Shown here in pieces: positions 17,614-27,615 of a DNA stretch of 64,000 nt. The first letter of the stretch is position 1. Every line of letters starts with the position of its first letter. Source of the DNA: an uncultured bacterium (GTDB lineage: Bacteria; Vulcanimicrobiota; Xenobia; Xenobiales; Xenobiaceae). The DNA lies in NCBI GenBank assembly GCA_934621605.1, contig CAKTUZ010000015.1, forward strand, positions 1-64,000, in the 5' to 3' direction. Under the pieces are notes generated by a model that made no database searches, was not told the origin of the DNA, and saw nothing but the letters and a program-made list of their open reading frames with translations. The translations under genes were made by a program, and so were the position numbers.

Positions 17614-18384
17614 TTATTCGTAATCGACTACGTTGATCCAGTGCATGAGGAGCTCACGCTCTTCAGGACAACCTTTTACAGATTGAGAAGCGGCCACAAT
17701 AGGCAACCACTTCTGCACTTGCTGCTTGGCTGTGTCGGTCATACTGCAATACATGTCCAAATATTTCTTGGCACGCTCGAGCTGTCCGGACAACCAGAAG
17801 ACCAAGTAAGTGCGAGCCACGTCCGCTTCGGCAGCGCCGCGAGTAACGTGCGCCCAGTCAATAACATAATCGGTTCCGTTAGTACCACAAATTACATTAC
17901 TGGGATTGAAATCGCCATGGCAAATTCTTTCCTGGCGCGGAATGGCAGACAGGCGCATATGCAATTCATAACGAGCAGTGGCATTTAAAGTAGTGGCACT
18001 AATCTTATTTTGCATCTTATCAACCAGCTTATTGAGCATGGGAGCCTTAGTACTGAGAATACGACGCTGAATGTTAATAAAGCGAGTCATATACTCTTCT
18101 TCTTTTTCTGGCTCTTTTGCCATAAGCTCAGCCAAGGTGGGGCCTTCAATAAACTCGGTTATGATAGCCCACTTGCCATTGATCTTGGTCACTTCGATAA
18201 TCTTAGGGATATCGAGGTCTGTCTCTTCTACACGAGCTTGGTTCAAAGACTCGTTAAGAACATCGGCTTTAGAGAAGTCGTTGTCAAAAACCTTAACGCA
18301 GTAATTGCCCAGGCGGTAGATCTTTTTATTGGGACGAACCGCAATAACTTTGGCAGCACTTAAATCTAACTTTACGTCCTGCAT
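17614..18384 (-). CDS. APH-fold small-molecule kinase (phosphotransferase family)
   Basis: A 256-residue protein of the aminoglycoside phosphotransferase/choline kinase fold. The N-lobe carries YCVKVF (the ATP-binding Lys) and an ITEFIEGPTL hinge. The catalytic loop is HGDFNPSNV and the metal-binding motif is VIDWAHV. Substrate cannot be read from the sequence; amino-alcohols, sugars or fructosamines are all possible. It begins 9 bases after adhE, so it is probably cotranscribed, but there is no obvious metabolic link. An antibiotic-resistance role is not supported. Confidence 0.75.
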   Translation of the reverse strand: MQDVKLDLSAAKVIAVRPNKKIYRLGNYCVKVFDNDFSKADVLNESLNQARVEETDLDIPKIIEVTKINGKWAIITEFIEGPTLAELMAKEPEKEEEYMTRFINIQRRILSTKAPMLNKLVDKMQNKISATTLNATARYELHMRLSAIPRQERICHGDFNPSNVICGTNGTDYVIDWAHVTRGAAEADVARTYLVFWLSGQLERAKKYLDMYCSMTDTAKQQVQKWLPIVAASQSVKGCPEERELLMHWINVVDYE

Positions 18385-18393
18385 ATTGTCCTC

Positions 18394-21000
18394 CTAGTGA
18401 CCATAGTAGGCCTTTAAATACATCTCTTTGATCTCTTTCATCAAAGGATAACGAGGGTTGGCGCCAGTGCACTGGTCGTCAAAAGCTTGCTCAGTCATAT
18501 TATCAAGGGTGGCCAAGAAGTGTTCTTCCTCTACGCCATAATCGCGAATGGTAGGTTTAATACCAACTTGCTTTTTCAGATCCTCAATAGCATTGATCAA
18601 GTTCTCCAAACTCTCTTGATCGTCTTTGCCACCGAAGCCTAAATACCTGGCGAACTCAGCGTAACGAGCCAAAGTGTGAGGATAACCGTACTGCGGGAAG
18701 GTACCCATCTTGGGAGGTACTTCAGCAGAGTTGTAGCGCAATACGAGACTGATTAACAGAGCATTGGCAATACCGTGAGGGATATGATGGAAGGCACCCA
18801 GTTTGTGGGCCATAGAGTGGCATACGCCTAAGAAAGCGTTGGCAAAAGTCATACCAGCCATAGTGGAAGCGTGAGCCATTTTCTCGCGAGCTTCGGGATC
18901 GGCAGCGCCGTTATTATAAGCGCGAGGCAAATATTCAAAGATATTGCGAGCAGCGCGTAAAGCGATACCGTCAGTGAAGTCGGTGGCCATCATAGAAGCA
19001 TAGGCTTCGAGAGCGTGAGTCAAAGCGTCGATACCGGAAGCAGAAGTGAGGCCGCGAGGCATATTCATCATCATGTCGGCATCGATAATAGCCATCTTAG
19101 GCAGCAACTCGTAATCGGCCAAAGGATACTTGATGCCGCTGCGCTCGTCGGTAATTACAGCGAAAGGAGTAACTTCGGAACCGGTACCTGCGGAAGTAGG
19201 TACGGCGATGAAGTAAGCTTTATCCCCCATGTGAGGGAAGGTATAGACACGCTTACGGATATCCATAAAGCGCATAGCCATGTCCATAAAGTCTACTTCG
19301 GGATGCTCATAAAGTACCCACATAATCTTACCGGCGTCCATAGCGGAACCACCACCAATAGCGATAATGCAATCGGGAGCAAAAGCGCGCATAGCCTCAG
19401 CACCCTTCTTAGCGGAGGCTAATGAGGGATCGGGAGCGACTTCGAAGAAACTGGTATGGGTAATGCCCAGTTCGTCGAGCTTGTCGGTAATAGACTTAGT
19501 GTAGCCATTCTTAAACAAGAATTCGTCGGTAACAATAAAGACGCGCTTCTTGCCCATAACGTCACGCAGCTCTTGGAGAGCGGTGGGCAGGCAGCCACGC
19601 TTAAAGTAAACTTTTTCAGGAGCGCGGAACCACAGCATATTTTCTTTTCTTTCTGCAACAAACTTGGTATTCAGTAAATGTTTTACACCTACGTTCTCGG
19701 ATACGGAGTTGCCGCCCCAAGAGCCGCAGCCCAAGGTTAAGGAAGGAGCTAAGCGGAAGTTGTAGAGGTCGCCGATACCGCCGAAAGAGGACGGAGTGTT
19801 GACCAAAATACGGCAAGTGTGCATCTTGGCAGTGAAGCGCTCCAACTTGTCTTGGCACTTGACGGTGTCGAGATAGATGGAAGCAGTGTGGCCTAAACCG
19901 CCGTATTCAACCAGACCTTCAGCCTTTTGCAAAGCCTCGTCAAAATCTTTGGCACGATACATGCCTAAGATGGGAGAGAGCTTCTCGTGAGCGAACTCTT
20001 CACTAAAGTCGGCGTGCTCTACTTCACCAATCAAAACCTTGGTATCTTCAGGAACTTCCACACCGGAAAGTTTGGCAATAGTGTGAGCAGACTGACCGAC
20101 GATCTTAGCATTTAAAGCGCCATTGATGAGCATGGTCTTGCGGACTTTGTCAGTCTCTTCTTCGTTAAGGAAGTAGCAACCGCGACGAGCGAACTCAGCT
20201 TTTACTTCATCATAAATACTATCCAAAACGACTACGGATTGCTCAGAAGCGCAAATCATACCGTTATCAAAAGTTTTGGAGTGAATGATGGAGTTGACAG
20301 CCAAAGTAACGTTGGCACTCTCATCTATAAGGGCGGGAGCGTTACCGGCGCCTACACCGATAGCGGGTACGCCGGAAGAATAAGCAGCTTTTACCATACC
20401 GGGGCCACCAGTAGCCAAGATGCGGTCAGCACTTTTCATAACTAAGTTGCTCAATTCGAGCGAAGGAACGTCTACCCAAGCGATAATGCCTTCAGGAGCG
20501 CCAGCAGCGACAGCAGCTTCCAATACTACCTTAGCGGCGGCAATGGTGCTCTGCTTGGCTCTAGGGTGAGGACTGATGATAATACCATTTCTGGTTTTCA
20601 AGGCCAACAAAGTCTTGAAAATAGCAGTAGAGGTGGGGTTGGTAGTAGGAATAATGGCAGCGATTACGCCTATGGGCTCTAAATAAGTTTTGAAGCCGCC
20701 AGCCTTGTCGTCTTTGACCAAACCGCAAGTTTTGGTATTCTTGTAGGTATTGTAGATATACTCAGCCGCAAAGTGATTCTTGATAATCTTATCTTCCACT
20801 ACGCCCATGCCGGTCTCTTCGTGAGCCATCTTGGCCAGAGGGATGCGCTGTTGATCGGCTGCTGAAGCGGCAGCAAAGAAGATCTTGTCAACCTGTTCCT
20901 GGGTAAAAGTAGCGTAGACCTTCTGAGCTTCTCTGAGGCGCTTTAAAGCGTCTTGGAGAGTTTCCAGATTATCGACGATCGTATATTCCAACTTGCTCAT
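18394..21000 (-). CDS. adhE: Bifunctional acetaldehyde-CoA/alcohol dehydrogenase
   Basis: 868 residues, the normal AdhE length. The N-terminal aldehyde dehydrogenase half (1-440) has the catalytic Cys in NGMICASEQS. The C-terminal iron-dependent alcohol dehydrogenase half has GGGSAMDAGKIMW and the metal-ligand segment GVCHSMAHKLGAFHHIPHG. It reduces acetyl-CoA to acetaldehyde and then ethanol, reoxidising two NADH, and usually assembles into spirosomes. Rex lies just upstream on the same strand and is the expected regulator. No convincing full-length Rex operator is seen in the 180-base gap; TTGTCTAAACAA at 21139-21150 is a short partial match. Confidence 0.97.
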   Translation of the reverse strand: MSKLEYTIVDNLETLQDALKRLREAQKVYATFTQEQVDKIFFAAASAADQQRIPLAKMAHEETGMGVVEDKIIKNHFAAEYIYNTYKNTKTCGLVKDDKAGGFKTYLEPIGVIAAIIPTTNPTSTAIFKTLLALKTRNGIIISPHPRAKQSTIAAAKVVLEAAVAAGAPEGIIAWVDVPSLELSNLVMKSADRILATGGPGMVKAAYSSGVPAIGVGAGNAPALIDESANVTLAVNSIIHSKTFDNGMICASEQSVVVLDSIYDEVKAEFARRGCYFLNEEETDKVRKTMLINGALNAKIVGQSAHTIAKLSGVEVPEDTKVLIGEVEHADFSEEFAHEKLSPILGMYRAKDFDEALQKAEGLVEYGGLGHTASIYLDTVKCQDKLERFTAKMHTCRILVNTPSSFGGIGDLYNFRLAPSLTLGCGSWGGNSVSENVGVKHLLNTKFVAERKENMLWFRAPEKVYFKRGCLPTALQELRDVMGKKRVFIVTDEFLFKNGYTKSITDKLDELGITHTSFFEVAPDPSLASAKKGAEAMRAFAPDCIIAIGGGSAMDAGKIMWVLYEHPEVDFMDMAMRFMDIRKRVYTFPHMGDKAYFIAVPTSAGTGSEVTPFAVITDERSGIKYPLADYELLPKMAIIDADMMMNMPRGLTSASGIDALTHALEAYASMMATDFTDGIALRAARNIFEYLPRAYNNGAADPEAREKMAHASTMAGMTFANAFLGVCHSMAHKLGAFHHIPHGIANALLISLVLRYNSAEVPPKMGTFPQYGYPHTLARYAEFARYLGFGGKDDQESLENLINAIEDLKKQVGIKPTIRDYGVEEEHFLATLDNMTEQAFDDQCTGANPRYPLMKEIKEMYLKAYYGH

Positions 21001-21180
21001 ATATCAATCTCCATTTCAGGAATTAAGCATTTTTACGAACCACCCGCTGCCTACCGCTTTAAGCGGCACGGGCTCGCCGCCTGCTGCCTCCCGCCCAAAC
21101 GACGGTCGGTCTCACAGATTAGTAAGAAAAGAACCGACTTGTCTAAACAACATACCGATCCTCAATTTTTTTATTAAAAT

Positions 21181-21825
21181 TCAATCGTTAGGGAGTTTAT
21201 CAGTGCGCATAGAAGCCTGTAAATAATTAGAAATTACAGCCAAGTGAACAGCCATATTCTCATTGGTAACAAAAATTTTCTCATCAACCCGTAAATGGAC
21301 AGGGGCGAAATTCCAAATGGCCTCTATACCACACTGAACCATTAAATCACATACTTGTTGAGCCGCCTCGGCCGGAACGGTAATGATGCCGATACGCGGA
21401 TGGAGACGGGCACACATATCGCTAAGCTTACTTAGGTGCAAAATCCGCCCCCCCTCTTGACCGATCAACTCTTCGTTGACGTCGAAAGCTGCCAAAATTT
21501 CCAAACCGTAAGTTTTGAAACCGCCATAATTGAGAAGAGCTCTGCCCAAATGACCGGCGCCGACAATAATAGCCGAATCGATGTTGTGATAGCCCAAAAA
21601 ACTTTCCAACTCGTCACGCAAAACTTCAACGGGATACCCAACCTTGGGACGACCAGAAGAACTAACCGCTGCCAAGTCCTTGCGCACTTGCACATCGTTA
21701 AGATTCAGAGCACAAGCGATGGAAGAAGCAGAAACTCTGCTCTCCGTTTCGGGCAGAGTGCGCAAATAAGCCAAATACATGGGCAAACGCTGTAAGGTAT
21801 GTTTAGATACACTGAAATTTTTCAC
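21181..21825 (-). CDS. rex: Redox-sensing transcriptional repressor Rex
   Basis: About 214 residues. The winged helix (SKHTLQRLPMYLAYL, SASSIACALNLNDVQVRKDL) is followed by an NAD(H)-binding Rossmann domain with AIIVGAGHLGRALLNYGGF. Rex represses fermentation genes when NADH is low and releases DNA when NADH is high. The GTG at 21825 gives the usual N-terminus (KNFSVSKHTLQ); an ATG at 21930 in the same frame would add 35 hydrophobic, non-conserved residues and is probably not used. It stands directly upstream of adhE and near the hydrogenase, both classic targets. Confidence 0.93.
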   Translation of the reverse strand: MKNFSVSKHTLQRLPMYLAYLRTLPETESRVSASSIACALNLNDVQVRKDLAAVSSSGRPKVGYPVEVLRDELESFLGYHNIDSAIIVGAGHLGRALLNYGGFKTYGLEILAAFDVNEELIGQEGGRILHLSKLSDMCARLHPRIGIITVPAEAAQQVCDLMVQCGIEAIWNFAPVHLRVDEKIFVTNENMAVHLAVISNYLQASMRTDKLPND

Positions 21826-22178
21826 CGGATAAAACCACGAAAAAAACGGATACGGCCACCACAGCCGCTGGGCCTTACAACCCATTTCCCCCGACGCCCA
21901 TAGTAAAGCACAAACGAACAAATATATCAATCTTTTTTTATCGATAAAAATATAAATATTTTATTTTTTTCACTTTACTTTTCAGCATATCTGCCCAAGT
22001 TAGCCGTATCAATAGGTGAACAGATCTGATAGTCGCCTATCGGTTTTACGGTTGCGATTGCGTCGATTGCATAATCAATTAAAGAACAATTTATAGCTGT
22101 CCTTTCTCCGCCACAGTGCGCCCTTCAGAATGAGCTTAGACAAGGGAATAAGCCTTTTACTGCAGAACTGCGGCGGCT
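21826..22178. other. Divergent rex/dapD intergenic region
   Basis: About 350 bases without a supported gene. An AT-rich stretch at 21930-21980 is promoter-like for rex. TTGCAT and TTATAG (22076-22105, 18 apart) is a weak promoter candidate for dapD. No riboswitch architecture was recognised. Confidence 0.4.
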
Positions 22179-22982
22179 ATGGATCGACAACTAATTTCGC
22201 AGGCTTTTGCTGACAGAAACTTACTGGCTAAAGCCAAACAGGACATTTTTGCAGTTATTGAAGCGCTCGATAAAGGACAGCTCAGAGTCGCTGAAAAGAT
22301 CGACGGCGCTTGGCAAGTTAATACGTGGGTAAAAGAAGCCATTCTGTTGTATTTTTCCCTGACGGAAATGCAAACTTGGGAGCTTCCTCCCTTTGAATAC
22401 CGCGACAAAATTAACTTAAAAACCGATTTACAAAAAGCTGGAATCCGCGCCGTGCCTCCCGGCACAGTGCGTTACGGAGCTTATATGGCTCCCGGCTCCA
22501 TTCTTATGGTCGGCTACGTAAATATAGGCGCTTATGTAGGCCCCGGCACAATGATAGATACTTGGAGTTTGGTAGGCAGCTGTGCTCAGATAGGGGCTGA
22601 TGTACACTTAGCTGCTGGAGCCATTATCGGCGGCGTGTTGGAGCCAGCCGGAGCACAGCCGGTAATTATTGAAGACGGCTGTTTTATCGGGGCCGACAGT
22701 GTAATCGTCGAAGGTATATTGGTTGGCGAAGGTTCTGTAATCGGTGCAGGCACTACTATTACGGCTTCTACGCCCATTATAGATGTTACTGGACCGGAGC
22801 CGGTCACTTATCGAGGTCAGGTACCGCCAAATTCGGTGGTGGTTCCCGGCACTCGTCCACGCCAATTTCCTAGCGGAACTTACAATCTTCCTTGTGCTCT
22901 GATTATCGGACGCCGCAGTGCCGGTTCAGATAGCAAGACCAGCTTAAATCAGGCTTTACGCAACTTTGGAGACTTAAAATGA
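22179..22982 (+). CDS. dapD: 2,3,4,5-tetrahydropyridine-2,6-dicarboxylate N-succinyltransferase
   Basis: 267 residues. The N-terminal helical region is followed by a left-handed beta-helix with hexapeptide repeats (VGYVNIGAYVGPGTMIDTWS, VGSCAQIGADVHLAAGAIIGG, IGADSVIVEGILVGEGSVIG), matching DapD. It transfers succinyl from succinyl-CoA to tetrahydrodipicolinate in the lysine/meso-DAP pathway. It overlaps dapE by 4 bases (ATGA), so the two are translationally coupled. With dapE it shows that this organism uses the succinylase branch. Confidence 0.95.
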   Translation: MDRQLISQAFADRNLLAKAKQDIFAVIEALDKGQLRVAEKIDGAWQVNTWVKEAILLYFSLTEMQTWELPPFEYRDKINLKTDLQKAGIRAVPPGTVRYGAYMAPGSILMVGYVNIGAYVGPGTMIDTWSLVGSCAQIGADVHLAAGAIIGGVLEPAGAQPVIIEDGCFIGADSVIVEGILVGEGSVIGAGTTITASTPIIDVTGPEPVTYRGQVPPNSVVVPGTRPRQFPSGTYNLPCALIIGRRSAGSDSKTSLNQALRNFGDLK

Positions 22983-24055
22983 TCGATTTAGTTTCTCTAA
23001 CTCAAAAATTGGTGCAAATTCCCAGCCAAACAAAAAACGAAAAAGAAGTATGTGATTTTATCGAATCGTGGGTACGCACCGAGTTGCCGGGCATTCCTCT
23101 GAGCCGTTCGCGCAACAACTTGATCGTTTGCCCTCCTCAACATGGTGATCGCCCTGTAATCGGCCTTTTCGGCCATATTGATACCGTGCCCGCCGACCCG
23201 GATCAGCCCTTGGGAATTATAAAAGACGGCAAGCTTTACGGCTGCGGTTCCTCCGATATGAAAAGCGGCGTAGCCGTGATGATGGGCTTGCTCAAAGAAT
23301 ATGAAAAATTTAACGCCGACCTAGTAGCCGTCTTTTATGATGGCGAAGAAGGACCCGACGTCGGCAACGGTATGCGCGGCTTGATGCCTACTCTGCCGCC
23401 CATAGATTTTGCTATCGTTTTAGAGCCTACCAATAATGCCATTATGGCCGGTTGTATGGGCGGCTTACATGCCATTGTCACCGTTGAGGGCAAACGAGCT
23501 CACTCGGCGCGTCCTTGGCAAGGCCAAAATGCCATTTTCCGCTCTCTGCCACTACTAGCGAAATTGCGCGATTTGCCTAGGCGCGAAGTTAATATTAACG
23601 GCTTAACTTTCTACGAAGTAATGAGTCCCACTATGGCTTCAACTTCCAATGCCGCCAATGTTATACCAGACAAATTTGAAATCAATGTCAATGCCCGCTT
23701 CGCACCCAACCGCAGCGAAAACGATGTAGTGGCAGAGCTCACCAAATTGGTAGGTGATTTGGCCACTATCAAAGTGCGCGACGTCTCGGTACCCGGCCAA
23801 GTTTGTGTCAGTCATCCTTTAATGCAAGGCTGGATCGAGCGCTGTTCGCTGCAAGTCGAGCCTAAACAAGCTTGGACAGACTTAGCCAGACTTACGGCTA
23901 ATGGCATTCCCGCCGTCAACTTTGGCCCCGGCGATCCCGATCGCTGTCACCAAGCTGTCGAATGGATGGAAATTGCTAACTTAGAAAAGTGCTATAATTT
24001 GCTTTCCGTTTTCTTAACCGAAATTTGTCAAGTGAAGACTGAGCCCTTAGCTTAG
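22979..24055 (+). CDS. dapE: Succinyl-diaminopimelate desuccinylase
   Basis: 358 residues of the M20 metallopeptidase family. Metal-ligand and catalytic segments are visible: FGHIDTVPAD, the Asp in GCGSSDMKSG, and the Glu pair in DGEEGPD. The dimerisation lid follows (GLHAIVTVEGKRAHSARPWQ), then the C-terminal ligand in FGPGDPDRCHQ. It removes succinate from N-succinyl-LL-DAP. The ATG overlaps the dapD stop. M20 enzymes are hard to subtype by sequence alone; coupling to dapD makes DapE the best call. Confidence 0.9.
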   Translation: MIDLVSLTQKLVQIPSQTKNEKEVCDFIESWVRTELPGIPLSRSRNNLIVCPPQHGDRPVIGLFGHIDTVPADPDQPLGIIKDGKLYGCGSSDMKSGVAVMMGLLKEYEKFNADLVAVFYDGEEGPDVGNGMRGLMPTLPPIDFAIVLEPTNNAIMAGCMGGLHAIVTVEGKRAHSARPWQGQNAIFRSLPLLAKLRDLPRREVNINGLTFYEVMSPTMASTSNAANVIPDKFEINVNARFAPNRSENDVVAELTKLVGDLATIKVRDVSVPGQVCVSHPLMQGWIERCSLQVEPKQAWTDLARLTANGIPAVNFGPGDPDRCHQAVEWMEIANLEKCYNLLSVFLTEICQVKTEPLA

Positions 24056-24102
24056 TTTTTACTCAAAAAATCGAGCCAAAATAGATTGAGAGAATCTTTT
24101 TT

Positions 24103-26793
24103 ATGAACGCTACTGAAATTCGTCAGTCATTCCTGGAATTTTTCCGCGAAAAAGGCCATGAAATTGTGCCTTCAGCTTCAGTTGTTCCTCACGACGATCC
24201 CACCCTCATGTTTACCAATGCGGGCATGAATCAATTTAAGCCTTACTTCTTAGGTCAAGCAACTCCCACTCATCGTCGCGTGGCCGACTCCCAAAAGTGC
24301 ATTCGCGTTTCTGGTAAACACAACGACTTGGAAGAAGTAGGTTTAGATACTTACCACCACACTTTGTTTGAAATGCTGGGAAATTGGTCTTTCGGCGATT
24401 ATTACAAACGCGAAGCTATTACTTGGGCTTGGGAATTACTTACCCAACGTTGGAAACTTCCCAAAGGGCGCCTTTATGTTACTGTTTTTGGCGGCGACAA
24501 GGTTAAAGGCTTACCGGCCGACACCGAAGCCGAAGCGCTCTGGAAAGAATTAACAGATATTGATCCCACTCACATAAAACATTTCGGTGCCAAAGACAAT
24601 TTCTGGATGATGGGCGAAGTCGGCCCCTGCGGCCCCTGCACGGAAATTCATATTGATCTAACACCCGATATGAGCGGCGGCCCCTTGGTCAACGGCGATT
24701 CTCCTCTGGTTATGGAACTTTGGAATCTAGTTTTTACCGAGTTCAACGCCGACAAAGACGGCTTGCACAAACTGCCCAATTGCAACGTAGATACCGGAGC
24801 CGGTTTAGAGCGTATCGCCGCCGTTATGGAGTGCACCAAAGGTTGCACCGACTTTAATGTCGAGATTTCCAACTACGACTCTGCCCTGTTCCGCCCCATT
24901 ATAGCCAAACTTGAAGAACTCTCCGGCTTAAAATACACTCACGGTGTTTCCAAAGACGCTACTTCGGTAGCAATGCGCGTTTGTGCCGACCACTTACGCA
25001 TGGTCGCTTTCTCAATAGCCGACGGCGCCCTTCCTTCCAATGAAGGTCGCGGTTATGTTATCCGCCGTATTTTGCGCCGCGCCGCTCGTTACGGTCGCAA
25101 GCTTGGTTTGGTTGAGCCTTTCCTTTATAAGCTCTTACCCACCTTAAATGAAATTATGGGCCAAGCTTATCCGGAGTTATTGCACGAAGAAGCTAAAATC
25201 AGTCGCATTATTAAAGGCGAAGAGACTTCCTTTAACCAGACTTTAGATCGTGGCATCGCTTTATTTGAAGAAGAACTCAACCAACTGGAAAAAGCCGAAA
25301 AGAACAATCATATCTTCCCCGGCAGCGTAGCTTTCAAGCTCTACGATACTTATGGTTTTCCTTATGACTTGACCGCTGTTATGGCCAAAGAGCGAGGTTA
25401 TGAGGTAGACGAAGTTTCTTTCGAGCAACATATGACAGAGCAAAAGCAACGTGCCCGCGCCGCTCGCGTCAAAACAGCTCAAATAGCCGAAAGTGAAAAG
25501 CTCGATTTACAAGCGACCGAATTTGTAGGCTATAACCAAGATAACTGCCCGGCCAAAGTCGTAGCCGTTATCGGCCAACCCGGTAATCACGCCGTCATTT
25601 TGGACAAAACTCCTTTCTACGGCGAAATGGGCGGCCAGGTAGGCGACACAGGCTTAATCAGCTGGGCTGGACATCAGTTGATCATTAAAGACACCAAACA
25701 ACAAGAAGGTGTCTTTATGCACTTGGTAAACGACGGCCCCGAGTTGGAAGCATTACGAATCGGTCAAGAAGTTACAGCGGCTATCGACACTGAACGTCGC
25801 CGCGCTATTGAGCGCCATCATACAGCAACCCACTTGCTGCACCACGCTTTGCGCACCGTTTTAGGCACCGAAGTCCATCAGCAAGGTTCCTTAGTAGCTC
25901 CAGAAAGATTGCGCTTCGACTTCACCTATTCCGAGCCGGTCAGCAAAGAAAAATTGGCAGAGATTGAGCGAATGATCAACGCCGAAATTGTCGCCAACAC
26001 TGGCGTATGCTGGTTTGAAATTGCCATTGAGGACAAACCCGAATCGGTAGTGGCCTTCTTCGGTGACAAATACGGTAAGCGTGTGCGCGTCATCAATACG
26101 GGTGGTAAAGTCAGTGCTCAGGCCGCTCAGCCCAGCTATGACGGTTTTTCCCAAGAACTTTGCGGCGGCTGTCACTGTAAACACACTGGCGACTTGGGAC
26201 TTTTCAAGTTTGTTTCCGAAGGTGCAATCGCTTCTGGAGTCCGTCGTATCGAAGCGGTGGCCGGTTTAGCCGCTCTCGAATTAGTTGAGCGCAACCAAAA
26301 GAGCTTAGAGCAAGCTTGCGAAACTTTGCATACAAACTCCGCCGACTTGCAAACCAGATTATGTGCTTTGCTGGACAATCAGAAAAAGCTGGAAAAAGAA
26401 CTGGAAAAAATTAAAGCAGCTTTAGCTTCAGCCAAAGCTGCCGACGTACTCAGTGACGCTGTCGAGGTAAACGGCGTGCCAGTTTTGACACTCAGATTGG
26501 ACAGTGCCTCTCCCGACGAACTGCGCGGCATGGCTGATGAATTGAAGCAAAAATTCAATGGCATCGTGCTTTTAGCTGGCCCTAACCAAGACAAAGTAGG
26601 AATCTTAGTTTTGGTCACTCCCGACTATGTCAAGCAAGGTTATCAAGCAGGCAAGTTGGTTAAAGAAGTAGCCAAGCGTTTAGGCGGCGGCGGAGGCGGC
26701 CGTGCCGATATGGCTATGGCTGGCGCCAAAGATTTGAGTAAACTTGACGAAGTTTTAGCTCAATTTACCGAAATAATCTGCGCCGCTAAGTAG
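24103..26793 (+). CDS. alaS: Alanyl-tRNA synthetase
   Basis: 896 residues, standard length. The class II catalytic core starts with TEIRQSFLEFFREKGH and includes FTNAGMNQFKPYFLG. The editing domain has HHTATHLLHHALR and the C-terminal metal site CGGCHCKHTGD. The C-Ala/DHHA1 end has the glycine-rich RLGGGGGGRADMAMAG. It charges tRNA-Ala and clears mischarged Ser/Gly. It lies 47 bases after dapE on the same strand. Confidence 0.98.
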   Translation: MNATEIRQSFLEFFREKGHEIVPSASVVPHDDPTLMFTNAGMNQFKPYFLGQATPTHRRVADSQKCIRVSGKHNDLEEVGLDTYHHTLFEMLGNWSFGDYYKREAITWAWELLTQRWKLPKGRLYVTVFGGDKVKGLPADTEAEALWKELTDIDPTHIKHFGAKDNFWMMGEVGPCGPCTEIHIDLTPDMSGGPLVNGDSPLVMELWNLVFTEFNADKDGLHKLPNCNVDTGAGLERIAAVMECTKGCTDFNVEISNYDSALFRPIIAKLEELSGLKYTHGVSKDATSVAMRVCADHLRMVAFSIADGALPSNEGRGYVIRRILRRAARYGRKLGLVEPFLYKLLPTLNEIMGQAYPELLHEEAKISRIIKGEETSFNQTLDRGIALFEEELNQLEKAEKNNHIFPGSVAFKLYDTYGFPYDLTAVMAKERGYEVDEVSFEQHMTEQKQRARAARVKTAQIAESEKLDLQATEFVGYNQDNCPAKVVAVIGQPGNHAVILDKTPFYGEMGGQVGDTGLISWAGHQLIIKDTKQQEGVFMHLVNDGPELEALRIGQEVTAAIDTERRRAIERHHTATHLLHHALRTVLGTEVHQQGSLVAPERLRFDFTYSEPVSKEKLAEIERMINAEIVANTGVCWFEIAIEDKPESVVAFFGDKYGKRVRVINTGGKVSAQAAQPSYDGFSQELCGGCHCKHTGDLGLFKFVSEGAIASGVRRIEAVAGLAALELVERNQKSLEQACETLHTNSADLQTRLCALLDNQKKLEKELEKIKAALASAKAADVLSDAVEVNGVPVLTLRLDSASPDELRGMADELKQKFNGIVLLAGPNQDKVGILVLVTPDYVKQGYQAGKLVKEVAKRLGGGGGGRADMAMAGAKDLSKLDEVLAQFTEIICAAK

Positions 26794-26848
26794 TAAATCA
26801 TTTAAAGGCGTTGCCGCGCAGTTTTTATGGCGGCGACGCTGTTGCTCT

Positions 26849-26878
26849 GGGCCTACCGTCAACTGTGTCGGTGGGCCC
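26849..26878. terminator. Hairpin between convergent alaS and trkA
   Basis: GGGCCTACCG and CGGTGGGCCC form a 10-pair stem (one G-T) with a 10-base loop, in the 117-base gap between convergent genes. T tracts are poor on both sides, so it is a weak or factor-assisted terminator. Confidence 0.45.
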
Positions 26879-26910
26879 ACTTTCATGTTATCGATAAAAA
26901 TACTCCATAA

Positions 26911-27600
26911 TTACTTGAAGCCATTTTCCGTCCAGGCGGACAATTTATCAAAACCTTCCTTGCTGCCTGATACAAACAAAATATCGTGCTCTTTAAAAAT
27001 ATAGCTTGGCACTACAGTTTCAATCAGCACATTATCATTTTCAATAGCAATAATATTTACGCCAAATTTGACGCGCAAATTGGCGTCGATCACACTTTTA
27101 CCTACAAGTTGCGGCGGAACTAGCAATTTAGATATATTGAGTTTTTCACTCAATTGCACAAAATCCAATACTTGAGAAGCTTCCAAGCGATGCGCCACCC
27201 TAATAGCCATATCACGTTCGGGATAGACAACTTCTGCCCCCAATTTGGCCAATATCTCACCGTGATCGATACTGGCCGCTTTGGCAATAACCTTAGGTAC
27301 TCCCAAACCTACCAAATGGAGCGTAGTCAAAATGGAAGTATCGATCTCTTCGCCACTAATACCGACAATAGCTACATCACAATTTTTTACGCCTGTCTCG
27401 GCCAAAGATTTGCGATCCAGTTTTTTCAAAACATAGGCATTTTCCGTATATTCACGCAATTCGCGCACTTTTTCTTCATCTTTATCGATAACAACAACTT
27501 CTGCTCCTGAGGAAGCCAATTCCAGAGCCAAAGCGTAACCGAAACGCCCCAACCCCACGATAGCGTAACTTTGTTTCCTTTTTTTCGCTCTGCCGAACAT
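26911..27600 (-). CDS. Potassium uptake regulatory subunit (KtrA/TrkA)
   Basis: 229 residues. An RCK-N Rossmann domain (YAIVGLGRFGYALALELASS, VVVIDKDEEKV) is followed by an RCK-C domain (LVPPQLVGKSVIDANLRVKF). It forms the cytoplasmic ring that gates the membrane subunit in response to nucleotides. It begins 15 bases downstream of the trkH/ktrB-like gene, so the two are one operon. The single RCK module is the KtrA layout, unlike the duplicated E. coli TrkA. Confidence 0.93.
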   Translation of the reverse strand: MFGRAKKRKQSYAIVGLGRFGYALALELASSGAEVVVIDKDEEKVRELREYTENAYVLKKLDRKSLAETGVKNCDVAIVGISGEEIDTSILTTLHLVGLGVPKVIAKAASIDHGEILAKLGAEVVYPERDMAIRVAHRLEASQVLDFVQLSEKLNISKLLVPPQLVGKSVIDANLRVKFGVNIIAIENDNVLIETVVPSYIFKEHDILFVSGSKEGFDKLSAWTENGFK

Positions 27601-27615
27601 TAAGTTTTTCCTCCT

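Noticed and set aside
17614..18384. Aminoglycoside resistance gene
   Set aside because: The APH fold is shared by many metabolic kinases and the gene is embedded next to adhE; no resistance-specific features or mobile context.
21139..21150. Rex operator (TTGTCTAAACAA) upstream of adhE
   Set aside because: Only 12 bases with a 4-base centre; too short compared with the usual TTGTTAAnnnnnnTTAACAA-like site to annotate.
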